Shown here one piece after another: positions 1-7,900 of a stretch of 15,181 bases of DNA. The stretch spans positions 1 through 15,181 of the forward strand of contig JAKBAU010000048.1 of NCBI GenBank assembly GCA_021808875.1. Reading direction: 5' to 3'. Each line of letters begins with the position of its first letter. Position 1 is the first letter of the stretch. The notes beneath the pieces were generated by a model. That model ran no database searches. It saw nothing but the letters and a program-made list of their open reading frames with translations, and was not told the DNA's origin. This DNA comes from Pseudomonadota bacterium. GTDB taxonomy: Bacteria; Pseudomonadota; Alphaproteobacteria; Micropepsales; Micropepsaceae. The translations under genes were made by a program, and so were the position numbers.

Positions 1-1
1 C

Positions 2-565
2 CTGCCATACAAAAGCATCACCGCACCCCATGCCGAGCTGCGATCCTCGATCAAGATCGAGGTTTCTGCCTGGCCACAGCGCCGCCCGCCGGTTAATCGC
101 CCCGTCGCCTCCTTCGTGGCCGAAGCGTTCAAGCGACCTCCGGAGATTCCGGAGATCGCAACGTCGGACCTCGCCGAAAACGCGGCGGAAAAATTCGTGG
201 CTCTGACGCGCCGTGCCGGCGCCCAGCTCGCGGGTTTGCGCGAGAAGAGGGACCCGACCCTGGTCCGCCACATCTACGACCTCCACCTGCTCGAAAAGCA
301 TCTTGATGCCGCGGACGTGGCAAGCCTGATCGCCGTTATCATGCAGGAGGACGCCGAGACGCGCGGCAATCTGTTTCCGGCCTACCAGCAGGACCCAATG
401 CGCGAAACGCTCCGTGCCGCCGAAGGCATCCTCGCCGATCCGCAGTTTGCCGCCGAATACGCTGGTTTCGTGCAAAGCATGGTCTATGGCGAAGCACCGC
501 AATTCGCGACGGCCAGCGGAACATTAAAAGTATTGGCAGAACAGACGAAAATAGCGCAAAAGTAA
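2..565 (+). CDS. AbiEii-type nucleotidyltransferase toxin, C-terminal part (5' end outside window)
   Basis: The reading frame is open from base 2 to the TAA at 563-565, so the gene enters from the left and only about 187 C-terminal residues are visible. A GTG at 116 is in frame but is not needed as a start. The visible part fits the C-terminal half of AbiEii/AbiGii-family proteins: an IKIEVSAW-like strand followed by a proline-rich turn, a helix containing KFVALTRRAG, and the family-typical DPTLVRHIYDLHLLE segment. In this family the N-terminal nucleotidyltransferase core (absent here) inactivates a target when the partner AbiEi antitoxin, usually encoded just upstream, is lost; this underlies type IV toxin-antitoxin and abortive-infection behaviour. 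Placement directly before a restriction-modification pair supports a defence role. The catalytic residues cannot be checked because they lie outside the window. Confidence 0.8.
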   Translation: MPYKSITAPHAELRSSIKIEVSAWPQRRPPVNRPVASFVAEAFKRPPEIPEIATSDLAENAAEKFVALTRRAGAQLAGLREKRDPTLVRHIYDLHLLEKHLDAADVASLIAVIMQEDAETRGNLFPAYQQDPMRETLRAAEGILADPQFAAEYAGFVQSMVYGEAPQFATASGTLKVLAEQTKIAQK

Positions 566-592
566 AAAATAACCAGCGGAGGGGAAGGGGCC

Positions 593-759
593 ATGACGAA
601 ACTGCATCATTTTACCGAAGACATGTCGCCTTTCCTTGCGCGCGCGCCCCAATACCGCAGTGCTTGCCGCAGACGGACAATCACAAAGGGCATATATTGA
701 TCGAAGATACGGCGGCGAATGCCGAGATGTGGTGGAACGACATGGAGAATAGACCGTAA
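593..759 (+). pseudogene. Small broken or frameshifted gene between abiEii-like gene and res
   Basis: A strong purine-rich ribosome site (GGAGGGGAAGGGG) precedes an ATG at 593 that opens a 35-codon frame starting MTKLHHFTEDMSPFLARAP and stopping at 698-700. A different frame reads well from about 679 (HKGHILIEDTAANAEMWW, strong G/C at third codon positions) to a TAA at 757-759. That TAA overlaps the res start as TAATG, the arrangement of a translationally coupled upstream gene. The simplest reading is one gene of about 50 codons with one or more frameshifts near 645-680. A pair of short genuine peptides or a sequencing error are alternatives. I do not recognise the protein family. Confidence 0.4.
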
Positions 760-3479
760 TGGCGCTGCACCGTGATTTTCCGACATCCCCCTACGCCGTC
801 CTCGACCCGAATAGCCGCTGGTTTCCGGCCGCCGAAGAGCTCCGCAGCACGGCCTATGAAAAACTCCTGCCGCCCCTCGTTGCCAACATCCGCAAGGAGG
901 TCAAGACCTGGCGGGACGCTAGCTATGCCGGCGCGTCGGACACGTCGCGCGCCTTACTGACCTGGTGGTTCGATACAGAACATCTCGTCGAGCAAGCCGA
1001 CGGCACGCAAAGCCCGTTCCGCTATTATTTTGCGCAGCGCGAAGCAGTCGAATCTGTCATCTGGCTCTATGACGTGCGCGGCGCGCGCGACAAGTTCGAC
1101 CTGCTGCGTTTCGATGCCTCCGGCGCCGTATCGGCCAATATGTTCGATGAGGACTGGCCGCGTTTCGTGGTCAAGATGGCGACAGGCGCAGGCAAGACCA
1201 AGGTCCTCTCGCTGCTGATGGCGTGGAGCTATTTTCACAAGCTCTACGAGCCCGGCTCCAATCTGGCGCGTAATTTTCTGCTGATCGCGCCGAATATCAT
1301 CGTGCTCGATCGCTTGCGAACCGATTTCGACGGGCTGTGCATTTTCTTCAACGATCCCGTGCTGCCCGACAACGGCCATGGCGGCCGCAACTGGCGCGAC
1401 GATTTCCAGGTCGCGCTCCATATCCAGGACGACGTGCGTGTCGTCCGCCCGACCGGCAACATTTTCCTCACCAACATTCACCGCGTCTACCTCGGCGACG
1501 TGCCGGAGCCCTCACTCGACGACGACGATCTGCGCAACTATTTCCTGGCACCCTTCGGCGATAAGCCCGCCGGCAAGACTACGGACAGTAAGACCGACCT
1601 CGGCGAGATCGTGCGCGAGATCGACGAGCTGGCGGTGTTCAACGATGAGGCTCACCATATCCACGACAACCGCCTCGCCTGGTTCCAGAGCATCCAGGAC
1701 ATTCATCACCGCTTGCTGCAAAAGGATTTGCGGCTCGCGCTCCAGATCGACGTAACCGCTACGCCGCGTCATGAGAACGGTGCGATTTTTGTGCAAACCG
1801 TCAGCGACTACCCTCTGGTGGAGGCGATCGCCCAGAACGTCGTCAAGCATCCGGTATTGCCCGATGCCGCCAGCCGCGGCCGGCTGGCCGAACAAAAGAG
1901 CCCCATCATCAGCGAAAAATACGCCGACTATCTGCAGCTCGGCGTAGAGGAATGGCGCAAAAGTGCGGCCGAACACGAGACGCTGGGCAAAAAGGCCGTG
2001 CTCTTCGTGATGGTGGATGACACCAAGAATTGCGACGAGGTCGGCACGCATCTGGAGAAGATTTGCCCAGAATTGCAGGGCGCGGTGCTGGTGATCCACA
2101 CCAAGACCAACGGCGAGATTTCCGAGGCCGGGTCGAGCAAGAGCAAGGAGGAGCTGGAGGTCCTGCGCCGGCAATCCAACGAAATCGACACCTGGAAGTC
2201 GCCATTTAAAGCGATCGTCTCGGTTCTGATGCTCAAGGAAGGCTGGGACGTGCGCAACGTGACGGTCATCGTCGGGCTGCGGGCCTATGCCGCAAAGAGC
2301 AATATCCTGCCGGAGCAGACGCTCGGCCGGGGCCTGCGGCGCATGTATTTCGGCACCGAGCAACGTGAAACGGTCTCGGTCATGGGCACGCCGGCATTCA
2401 TGGAATTCGTAGAATCCATCCAAAACGAGGGCGTCACCTTCGACCGCGTGCCGATGGGCGGGGCAGGGGGGCGGGAACGCCAAGATTCGCTCATCGTCGA
2501 AGTGGACACTGAGTCCCACGAAAAGAATATCGACGCGCTCGACATCTCTGTCCCGCGCCTGACCCGGCGTTACAATCGCGAATTCAAGGATTTGACGGAA
2601 TTGGCACCGGAGCATTTCGACAACCCGAAACTGCCCGTCAAAGCCTTCACCGCGGAAGAGACGCGCGAAATCGTCTTCAAAAAGATGCTCGATTCCGAGG
2701 TCGATCACACCATCCAGCTCGATAGCAACGGAACGGCGGATTACCGCTCCGTCGTCGCCTTCTTCGCCCGGCAACTAGTCAAGGATTTGCGCCTGGTCGG
2801 CGGCTATGACCAGCTCTATCCCAAAGTCAAAACCTTCATCCGCGATCATCTTTTTGCGCGTGTCGTCGATCTAGACGATCCGGTCATCCTGCGCAACCTG
2901 TCCGAACCGGAAGCCAGCAAGGTCATTTTCGACAGCTTCCGCGCCGCGATCAACGCTCTTACCATCTACGAGGGCGGTTGCTCGCGCATCGATGGGCACA
3001 TCCGGCTCCGCGACACCAGGCCGTTCCGCACCGAACCGCGCGGCTTCGTGCCCGCGAAAAAGTCGGTGTTCAATCGCATCGTCGGCGAAGCCAATGCCGA
3101 TAGCCTGGAGCTGGCCTTTGCCGGCTTTCTGGAGTCCGCATCCGACGTGCAGGCCTATGGCAAAAATTACATGGCCGTCGGCTTTAAGATCGAATTCGTC
3201 AAAGCCAATGGCGAGTTGTCCAGCTATACGCCGGATTTCATCGTCCGCACCGTCGAGGGCGGCGTCTGGATCGTCGAAACCAAGGGCCGCGAGGAACTCG
3301 ACCTGCCGCAGAAAATGGCCCGCCTGCGGCAATGGTGCGAGGACGCCACCGAGGCGACAAAAGACGATGGCGGCCCACAATACCATTTCGTTTATGTCGA
3401 TCAGGAAAGCTTCGAGAAACACAAGCCGTCGTCATTCGCGGGGCTGGTGAGCGCATTCCGCGAATATCAAGGGGGCTAA
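759..3479 (+). CDS. res: Type III-like restriction endonuclease subunit (DEAD/DEAH helicase plus PD-(D/E)XK nuclease)
   Basis: This 906-residue protein has a superfamily 2 helicase core followed by a C-terminal nuclease. Visible motifs in order: YYFAQREAVE (Q-type region, 89-98), Walker A MATGAGKT (140-147), DEAH in VFNDEAHHIHD (296-299), motif III TATP (333-336), motif V MLKEGWDVRNV (491-501), and motif VI QTLGRGLRRM (520-529). Near the C terminus, YTPDFIV (D826) and IVETKG (E840, K842) give the PD-(D/E)XK nuclease signature. In type III enzymes Res uses ATP to communicate along DNA between two unmethylated sites and cuts beside one; it works in a complex with Mod, which supplies recognition. 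The Mod gene follows after two bases, so the two are cotranscribed. The order Res then Mod is the reverse of the textbook EcoP1 order. All helicase and nuclease motifs look intact. The start at 759 is set by the TAATG overlap with the preceding frame. Confidence 0.9.
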   Translation: MALHRDFPTSPYAVLDPNSRWFPAAEELRSTAYEKLLPPLVANIRKEVKTWRDASYAGASDTSRALLTWWFDTEHLVEQADGTQSPFRYYFAQREAVESVIWLYDVRGARDKFDLLRFDASGAVSANMFDEDWPRFVVKMATGAGKTKVLSLLMAWSYFHKLYEPGSNLARNFLLIAPNIIVLDRLRTDFDGLCIFFNDPVLPDNGHGGRNWRDDFQVALHIQDDVRVVRPTGNIFLTNIHRVYLGDVPEPSLDDDDLRNYFLAPFGDKPAGKTTDSKTDLGEIVREIDELAVFNDEAHHIHDNRLAWFQSIQDIHHRLLQKDLRLALQIDVTATPRHENGAIFVQTVSDYPLVEAIAQNVVKHPVLPDAASRGRLAEQKSPIISEKYADYLQLGVEEWRKSAAEHETLGKKAVLFVMVDDTKNCDEVGTHLEKICPELQGAVLVIHTKTNGEISEAGSSKSKEELEVLRRQSNEIDTWKSPFKAIVSVLMLKEGWDVRNVTVIVGLRAYAAKSNILPEQTLGRGLRRMYFGTEQRETVSVMGTPAFMEFVESIQNEGVTFDRVPMGGAGGRERQDSLIVEVDTESHEKNIDALDISVPRLTRRYNREFKDLTELAPEHFDNPKLPVKAFTAEETREIVFKKMLDSEVDHTIQLDSNGTADYRSVVAFFARQLVKDLRLVGGYDQLYPKVKTFIRDHLFARVVDLDDPVILRNLSEPEASKVIFDSFRAAINALTIYEGGCSRIDGHIRLRDTRPFRTEPRGFVPAKKSVFNRIVGEANADSLELAFAGFLESASDVQAYGKNYMAVGFKIEFVKANGELSSYTPDFIVRTVEGGVWIVETKGREELDLPQKMARLRQWCEDATEATKDDGGPQYHFVYVDQESFEKHKPSSFAGLVSAFREYQGG

Positions 3480-3481
3480 CG

Positions 3482-5740
3482 ATGGCGCGCCAAGACAAGA
3501 AATCCTACGAGCTGAGCGAGGCCGAGCAACGCGACCTCGTGACCCTGATTCAGCAGGGCAAAGCCTTGCCGGAAAAGTACCGCTTCATCCTCTTCGAGGA
3601 CAAGCGCGAGGTTGAGCTGGTCTGGAACGGCAAGACGCGCGACGTGTGCACCACGGTGCTGCCATTTCAGACACTTGAACATATTGACGAGCCGCGCGCC
3701 GAGACGAAGGCCATGGAGGATTTGTTCGACAGCCGCGGCCGTCAGTTGCGTGGCTGGACCAACAAGCTGATCTGGGGCGACAACAAGCTGATCCTGTCGT
3801 CCCTCAAGGCTGGGTCGCTGCGTCAGCAAATCGAAGACGCCGGCGGCCTCAAGCTGATTTACATCGACCCGCCCTTCGACGTGGGCGCGGATTTCAGCAT
3901 GGACGTAGAGGTCGGCGGCGAGACCTTCCACAAAGAGCCGAACCTGTTGGAGCAGATTGCTTACCGCGATACGTGGGGAAGGGGGGCGGACAGCTTCATC
4001 TGCATGATTTACGAACGTCTCTCTGTCATGCGCGATTTGCTGTCATCTCAAGGGAGCATATTTGTCCACTGTGATTGGCGGGTAGCAGGATACCTTCGCT
4101 TGGTCATGGACGAACTATTTGGTAGAGGGGGCGAAGATGACAAGCCGGGATTTAGAAACGAAATTGTTTGGTGTTACACGCAGGGTGGGAGGCCAGTTAG
4201 CACATACCCTAATAAGCACGATACAATCTTTTGGTACTCCAGAACGAACAACTATCTCCTGAATAAGGACGCTGTCAAAATACCATTTGATCTTTACTCT
4301 GAGAAATCTTCCTCGTCGTTCACCAAGGTCGATGAAAGCGGACGGCGCTATAAGGAAGTTTTCGGCACAGATAAGAAGAAGCTCTATCGATATTACGAAG
4401 ACGAAGGCAAAAACCCATACGACTGGTGGAGCGATATTCCTAAAGTCACTGGTCGAGCCGCTGCGTCGATTGATTCTGAGCTTGTCGGGTATCCAACGCA
4501 GAAGCCAGAGAAATTACTGGAGCGAATCATTCTTGGAGCAACGAATGAGGGGGATGTTGTCGCTGACTTTTTTGTTGGGTCAGGCACCACCGTGGCGGTC
4601 TCCGAAAAGCTGGGACGTAAGTGGATAGGCGCGGACTTAGGGAAATTCGCAATTCATGCCACGCGAAAACGTCTCATCGGCGTGCAGCGCGAAATGAAGG
4701 CCGCGGAGAAGAATTTCCGCGCCTTCGAGGTGCTGAACCTCGGCCGCTATGAGCGCCAAGCTTATCTTAACGTCGGCGGACGCCTAACCGGAGCGCAAAA
4801 GGAACAGGCACTGGCGCGAAAAGAGAGCGAATTCCGGGAATTGATCTTGCGCGCTTATAAGGCCACCGGCATCGGCGGCAGCGATGGCGTAGAGGCCCAG
4901 GACGGGTTCTTCCACGGCGCCCGCAATGGGCGTCTCGTTGTGATCGGCCCCATCAATCTGCCCGTCGGCCGGCTTTTTGTCGAAGAGGTCATCACCGAAT
5001 GCCGCAAGCGCGGCGCATCCCGTGTGGACGTGTTGGCATTCGAGTTCGAGATGGGGCTGTTTCCAGCCGTGCTGGAGGAGGCCCGCTTAAAAGGCATCGA
5101 CTTGGCGCCAAAATATATCCCTGCCGAAGTGTTCGACAAACGGGCCATGGACAGGGGCCAGGTGGTTTTCCACGACATCAGCTTAGTCGAGGCCACACTG
5201 CGTTACGACAAGAAGAACAAGCACGCGGTCAGCATCGAACTGACCGACTTCTCGGTTTACTACACGCAGGGCGCTGCCGAGGCTGCGATTGCAGCCATGA
5301 AGGAAGGCAAAAGCGAGGTCATGTGTGAACAGGGCCAGCTCTACAAAGTGAGCAAGGACAAGGCCGGCATCGTCCGGAAGGAGAAACTCACCAAGCACTG
5401 GACGGATTGGGTGGACTACTGGGCCGTCGATTTCGACTATATGAGCCGCAAGGAGATCATCAAGGTGCCGGTCGGCACGGGGCACGCTGAGGCCGTTTCC
5501 CTTCCAGGGTTCGAGCCATCTCAGGATAAGCTGGCCCTGGCGGCATTCGAGGAGCGTTGGACGGGCGGATACATATTCGAGAACGAGTGGCAAAGCTTCC
5601 GTACACGGAAGAGCCGCGAGCTTGAACTAACTACCGCGGTGCACACATACGACAGGCCTGGACGTTATACGGTCGCGGTCAAGGTGATCGACATTTTCGG
5701 CAACGACACCATGACGCTCGTGCCGGTCAATGTGGGGTGA
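3482..5740 (+). CDS. mod: Type III-like DNA adenine methyltransferase (Mod), beta class
   Basis: The start is ATG 3482, two bases after the res stop, with a GGGGG ribosome site inside the end of res; the frame is open further upstream but that part lies within res. The 752-residue protein carries motif IV DPPF (129-132) before motif X YPTQKPEKLLERI (from 338) and the AdoMet-binding motif I DFFVGSGTT (362-370). This is the order of beta-class N6-adenine methyltransferases such as Mod of type III systems. Target recognition normally lies between motifs IV and X. That part is A+T-rich: about 39% G+C over 4201-4320 by my count, against about 55% at 3541-3600 and 62% at 4921-4980, suggesting domain replacement by recombination. 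The long C-terminal half (about 400-752) is probably for Res contact, and it ends in a PKD-like beta segment (HTYDRPGRYTVAVKV). The specificity cannot be read from sequence. Confidence 0.9.
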   Translation: MARQDKKSYELSEAEQRDLVTLIQQGKALPEKYRFILFEDKREVELVWNGKTRDVCTTVLPFQTLEHIDEPRAETKAMEDLFDSRGRQLRGWTNKLIWGDNKLILSSLKAGSLRQQIEDAGGLKLIYIDPPFDVGADFSMDVEVGGETFHKEPNLLEQIAYRDTWGRGADSFICMIYERLSVMRDLLSSQGSIFVHCDWRVAGYLRLVMDELFGRGGEDDKPGFRNEIVWCYTQGGRPVSTYPNKHDTIFWYSRTNNYLLNKDAVKIPFDLYSEKSSSSFTKVDESGRRYKEVFGTDKKKLYRYYEDEGKNPYDWWSDIPKVTGRAAASIDSELVGYPTQKPEKLLERIILGATNEGDVVADFFVGSGTTVAVSEKLGRKWIGADLGKFAIHATRKRLIGVQREMKAAEKNFRAFEVLNLGRYERQAYLNVGGRLTGAQKEQALARKESEFRELILRAYKATGIGGSDGVEAQDGFFHGARNGRLVVIGPINLPVGRLFVEEVITECRKRGASRVDVLAFEFEMGLFPAVLEEARLKGIDLAPKYIPAEVFDKRAMDRGQVVFHDISLVEATLRYDKKNKHAVSIELTDFSVYYTQGAAEAAIAAMKEGKSEVMCEQGQLYKVSKDKAGIVRKEKLTKHWTDWVDYWAVDFDYMSRKEIIKVPVGTGHAEAVSLPGFEPSQDKLALAAFEERWTGGYIFENEWQSFRTRKSRELELTTAVHTYDRPGRYTVAVKVIDIFGNDTMTLVPVNVG

Positions 5741-5761
5741 CCAGAAGGGCGCGTAGAAAGC

Positions 5762-7222
5762 TCAGCGCCGATGTATCGTTGGCAATCTCCTGCTATCCCC
5801 GCGTGCCAGCCTGCTTCGCGAGCTGTTACCGCATTCGGGGCAGTCTGGCGATTTTCGCGCCTCATCAAGCCAGACGCGCCGCCCCTGCGGCTGGAACCGC
5901 TGATATGCCAGTGACACCTGCGGGTCTTGCAGACCGGTTATGTAGAAGAGAAAATCGTTCGCGGCTTGCGCGGTCGCAGTTGCATTAAGGGTAATTACGC
6001 TTGGAGCCACGATTTCCGGTTCGTCGATATAGCGCTGCTGCCGGCGTTCCTTTTCTGAAATGCTTTCGTCCTGAAGTTTCGCACTGTTGATGAGGCGATT
6101 GCAAAGAAGGCACCCGCTTTCGGGTGTGACCGGCCGCACGACACTGTAGGCGTCTAGGACTTCGCCAGACCTTTGGTCCACACGTACCTTTGCGCCCACC
6201 TGAACGCCAGGGATAAGATATTGATGCACAATCGCGTTGAACAATAGGCGGGCGCGCATCGTATCGGCCGCGAGAAATAGGTAATCGCAGTCTACAAACT
6301 TGGCTGCAATTTCTGCTTCAAGGAAATTGCCAAAAATGGCATCCACACGGGCGTTCGGATTGGCTCGCAGGATGTTTCTCTTCGCGAGCTTCACCTTCGG
6401 CGCCGCTAGACGCATTGCCAGATGTCGGAGCCAAAGCGGTGAATTGAGGCCCGTGAGCGATGCAAAGGCATCAGCTCTGGAAGCCCCGACGAGGCGCGGC
6501 AGATTTGAAAGCTCGGCTCGCTCGGGGTCTACTATGACAAACCTTCCGACCCCGAGGCGGCCGAGATATTCGGCCAATAGCGATCCGGCACCGCCGAGTC
6601 CAATAATGCCGACTGTTGTACCTCCAAGAATGTCCTGACCCGCGTCACCGAAAAGACGGGCCTGCCGGTCATACATAGCATCACGTCCCGCAGGGCGTGG
6701 CCGCGGCTCTGCCGCCAATTGCGACAAGCTGGCGCCAATAATCGAAGCACCGGCGAGCTCGATGCGCTTTTCACCAGGAAGCCAGATGTCTCCTGCAACG
6801 GCGTTCTCAGCGAACACCAGCGCGCCGACAGGCAGGCCTTCGGCGATGTCCAGCAGGGCAGGGTAACCCCGTTCGTGTGAACGGAAATCATCGGCTGAGA
6901 AGCCAACGCGATCGCGGCCGCCGTGGTTATGGATTGGGAGATAGGCAAGCCCTTCGTCGCGACAATGTTGAATGCGGTCTGCTATGAAATCGGCCTTTAA
7001 CATGCGATAGCCGCGCTTGCCGACGACATAGTCCTTTCCGTCCTCTGCGAGAAAAAGCTCGCGGGCGAGAAGTCGAACGCCTCGGTGGCCGGTCGCTAGA
7101 CCGGCGGCTATGACCGCGCCGTGTTCGTCACGGTCGCCCGGAAAGAGATGGTCGTAGAGCCGCATATAGAGATTTTGAGGTAAAATCAGGCGCCACGGTC
7201 CGTCTAATTGCGAGAGAGCCAT
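5762..7222 (-). CDS. JAB peptidase-E1 (ThiF-like) fusion of a bacterial ubiquitin-like system
   Basis: This is a 486-residue two-domain protein. Residues 1 to about 165 are a JAB/JAMM metalloprotease domain: E33 (EHGAVIAAG), H98 and H100 (PIHNHGG), S109 and D112 (FSADD), matching the E...HxH...SxxD zinc site. Residues about 183-465 are an E1/ThiF Rossmann adenylating domain: GLGGAGS loop (208-214), D232 with SNLPR (239-243), K277/K279, D320, and two zinc-type pairs C371xxC374 and C461xxC464. JAB domains in these systems mature or remove the ubiquitin-like protein, and E1 domains adenylate its C terminus. Apart from the CxxC cysteines only C87 and C312 exist, and neither is at the usual E1 catalytic position. 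The start at 7222 overlaps the end of the E2-like gene by 19 bases, implying translational coupling. The gene ends 21 bases from the convergent mod stop. Confidence 0.9.
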   Translation of the reverse strand: MALSQLDGPWRLILPQNLYMRLYDHLFPGDRDEHGAVIAAGLATGHRGVRLLARELFLAEDGKDYVVGKRGYRMLKADFIADRIQHCRDEGLAYLPIHNHGGRDRVGFSADDFRSHERGYPALLDIAEGLPVGALVFAENAVAGDIWLPGEKRIELAGASIIGASLSQLAAEPRPRPAGRDAMYDRQARLFGDAGQDILGGTTVGIIGLGGAGSLLAEYLGRLGVGRFVIVDPERAELSNLPRLVGASRADAFASLTGLNSPLWLRHLAMRLAAPKVKLAKRNILRANPNARVDAIFGNFLEAEIAAKFVDCDYLFLAADTMRARLLFNAIVHQYLIPGVQVGAKVRVDQRSGEVLDAYSVVRPVTPESGCLLCNRLINSAKLQDESISEKERRQQRYIDEPEIVAPSVITLNATATAQAANDFLFYITGLQDPQVSLAYQRFQPQGRRVWLDEARKSPDCPECGNSSRSRLARGDSRRLPTIHRR

Positions 7223-7584
7223 TTGATGACCTTTTGTAGTTTAAGTAGCGCCGTGTCCGTCGCAGCGTTAAGTCGATTTGATCGGCGCGAAATCTGGATG
7301 GCGGGCCGGTTGCGGAACGACCCTATAGAAAGGCCCGCGCCAAGCGGTTTCTTGTCGCGTCGGCTAAGGTCGTGGCGCACGAAGTGCGGATAGACATCAG
7401 CGTAGGGGTAGGTGTGTGTGATGTGGAATCCGAACCAGCTCGTATCCTGATCGTAAGGCCCCGGGATCGGCACGTCCTTGATCGTGACGTATGCGCCCCC
7501 ATTGCCGTCCTCAACGGATTCGAGCTGGCACTTCGGAAATGCCGCGGCGATCTCACCGATCGCTCCGTCGACTTCGGGGGTCAT
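7204..7584 (-). CDS. E2/UBC-fold-like protein lacking a canonical active-site cysteine
   Basis: The start is the ATG at 7582-7584 (MTPEVDGAIGEI), preceded on the minus strand by a GGGGG ribosome site; the open frame further upstream lies inside the Ubl gene. The 126-residue product has the look of prokaryotic E2-like proteins: GGAYVTIKDVPIPG, then GFHITHTYPYADVYPHFVRHD (the YP-rich beta-strand to loop region of UBC folds), and a C-terminal helix LLKLQKVIKWLSRN with a conserved-looking tryptophan. Position between a Ubl and an E1-JAB gene supports the call more strongly than the sequence alone. The only cysteine is C19 near the N terminus, far from the loop after the YP segment where E2 enzymes carry the thioester cysteine. 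It may therefore be a structural or pseudo-E2, or it may use C19. Confidence 0.62.
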   Translation of the reverse strand: MTPEVDGAIGEIAAAFPKCQLESVEDGNGGAYVTIKDVPIPGPYDQDTSWFGFHITHTYPYADVYPHFVRHDLSRRDKKPLGAGLSIGSFRNRPAIQISRRSNRLNAATDTALLKLQKVIKWLSRN

Positions 7585-7597
7585 GTAGAGCCCCCGA

Positions 7598-7888
7598 CTA
7601 GGAATTGTCGTCGTCGGCGATCGCGTGAAAGCGCGAATCGTCTGTGATGTGCACTTCCTCCTCGTCGGCAATGAGCTTGTTCGGCTCGCCATGCCGCAGG
7701 AGATAGAGCAGGAAATCCAGCTCGATCTTCACATGCTGCGCGATGGCCGCCTGCTTGATCTGCAGGCCAGTGTGCCGGTGGCCAATCAGGTGCACAGGCT
7801 TGGTGTTGACATGAATTTCCACACGCGGATGCGGCTCATGATGATGTTCGGGCCTGTGGCCCTCGGCTTCGGGGTGTTCGCCGTGCAT
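7598..7888 (-). CDS. Multiubiquitin-family ubiquitin-like protein (single Ubl domain)
   Basis: I start this at the ATG at 7886-7888, since the in-frame ATG twelve bases upstream itself forms the ribosome site (GGAGG five bases before this ATG). The 96-residue product has a histidine-rich N-terminal tail (seven His in the first 20 residues, including HHH) and then one beta-grasp Ubl of about 75 residues: VEIHVNTKPVHLIG, helix region TGLQIKQAAIAQHV, then LLYLLRHGEPNKLIADEEEV and a last strand VHITDDSRFHAI. This pattern (tG.eIk..a, then de.v.i...F) matches multiubiquitin-domain proteins encoded next to bacterial E1/E2/JAB genes. It ends DDDNS with no terminal glycine and has no cysteine. It is the first gene of the minus-strand operon, 13 bases before the E2-like start. 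Confidence 0.75.
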   Translation of the reverse strand: MHGEHPEAEGHRPEHHHEPHPRVEIHVNTKPVHLIGHRHTGLQIKQAAIAQHVKIELDFLLYLLRHGEPNKLIADEEEVHITDDSRFHAIADDDNS

Positions 7889-7900
7889 TTTCACCTCCAT

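Noticed and set aside
1512..2774. Long open frame of 420 codons on the minus strand
   Set aside because: It lies wholly inside res, which has all helicase motifs in the plus frame; it is the antisense shadow common in high-G+C genes and shows no domain-like sequence.
759..5740. BREX or DISARM system
   Set aside because: A helicase-nuclease beside a methyltransferase could suggest these, but no PglZ, BrxC, DrmA or DrmB-like gene is present and the pair has type III Res/Mod motifs.
5741..5761. Terminator between convergent mod and the JAB-E1 gene
   Set aside because: Only 21 bases separate the stops and no GC-rich hairpin with a T-run is visible on either strand.
5762..7888. Type II CBASS (Cap2/Cap3)
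   Set aside because: No CD-NTase or effector gene is adjacent, the E1 is fused to JAB and not to E2, and a Ubl gene is present, which fits ubiquitin-like operons better.
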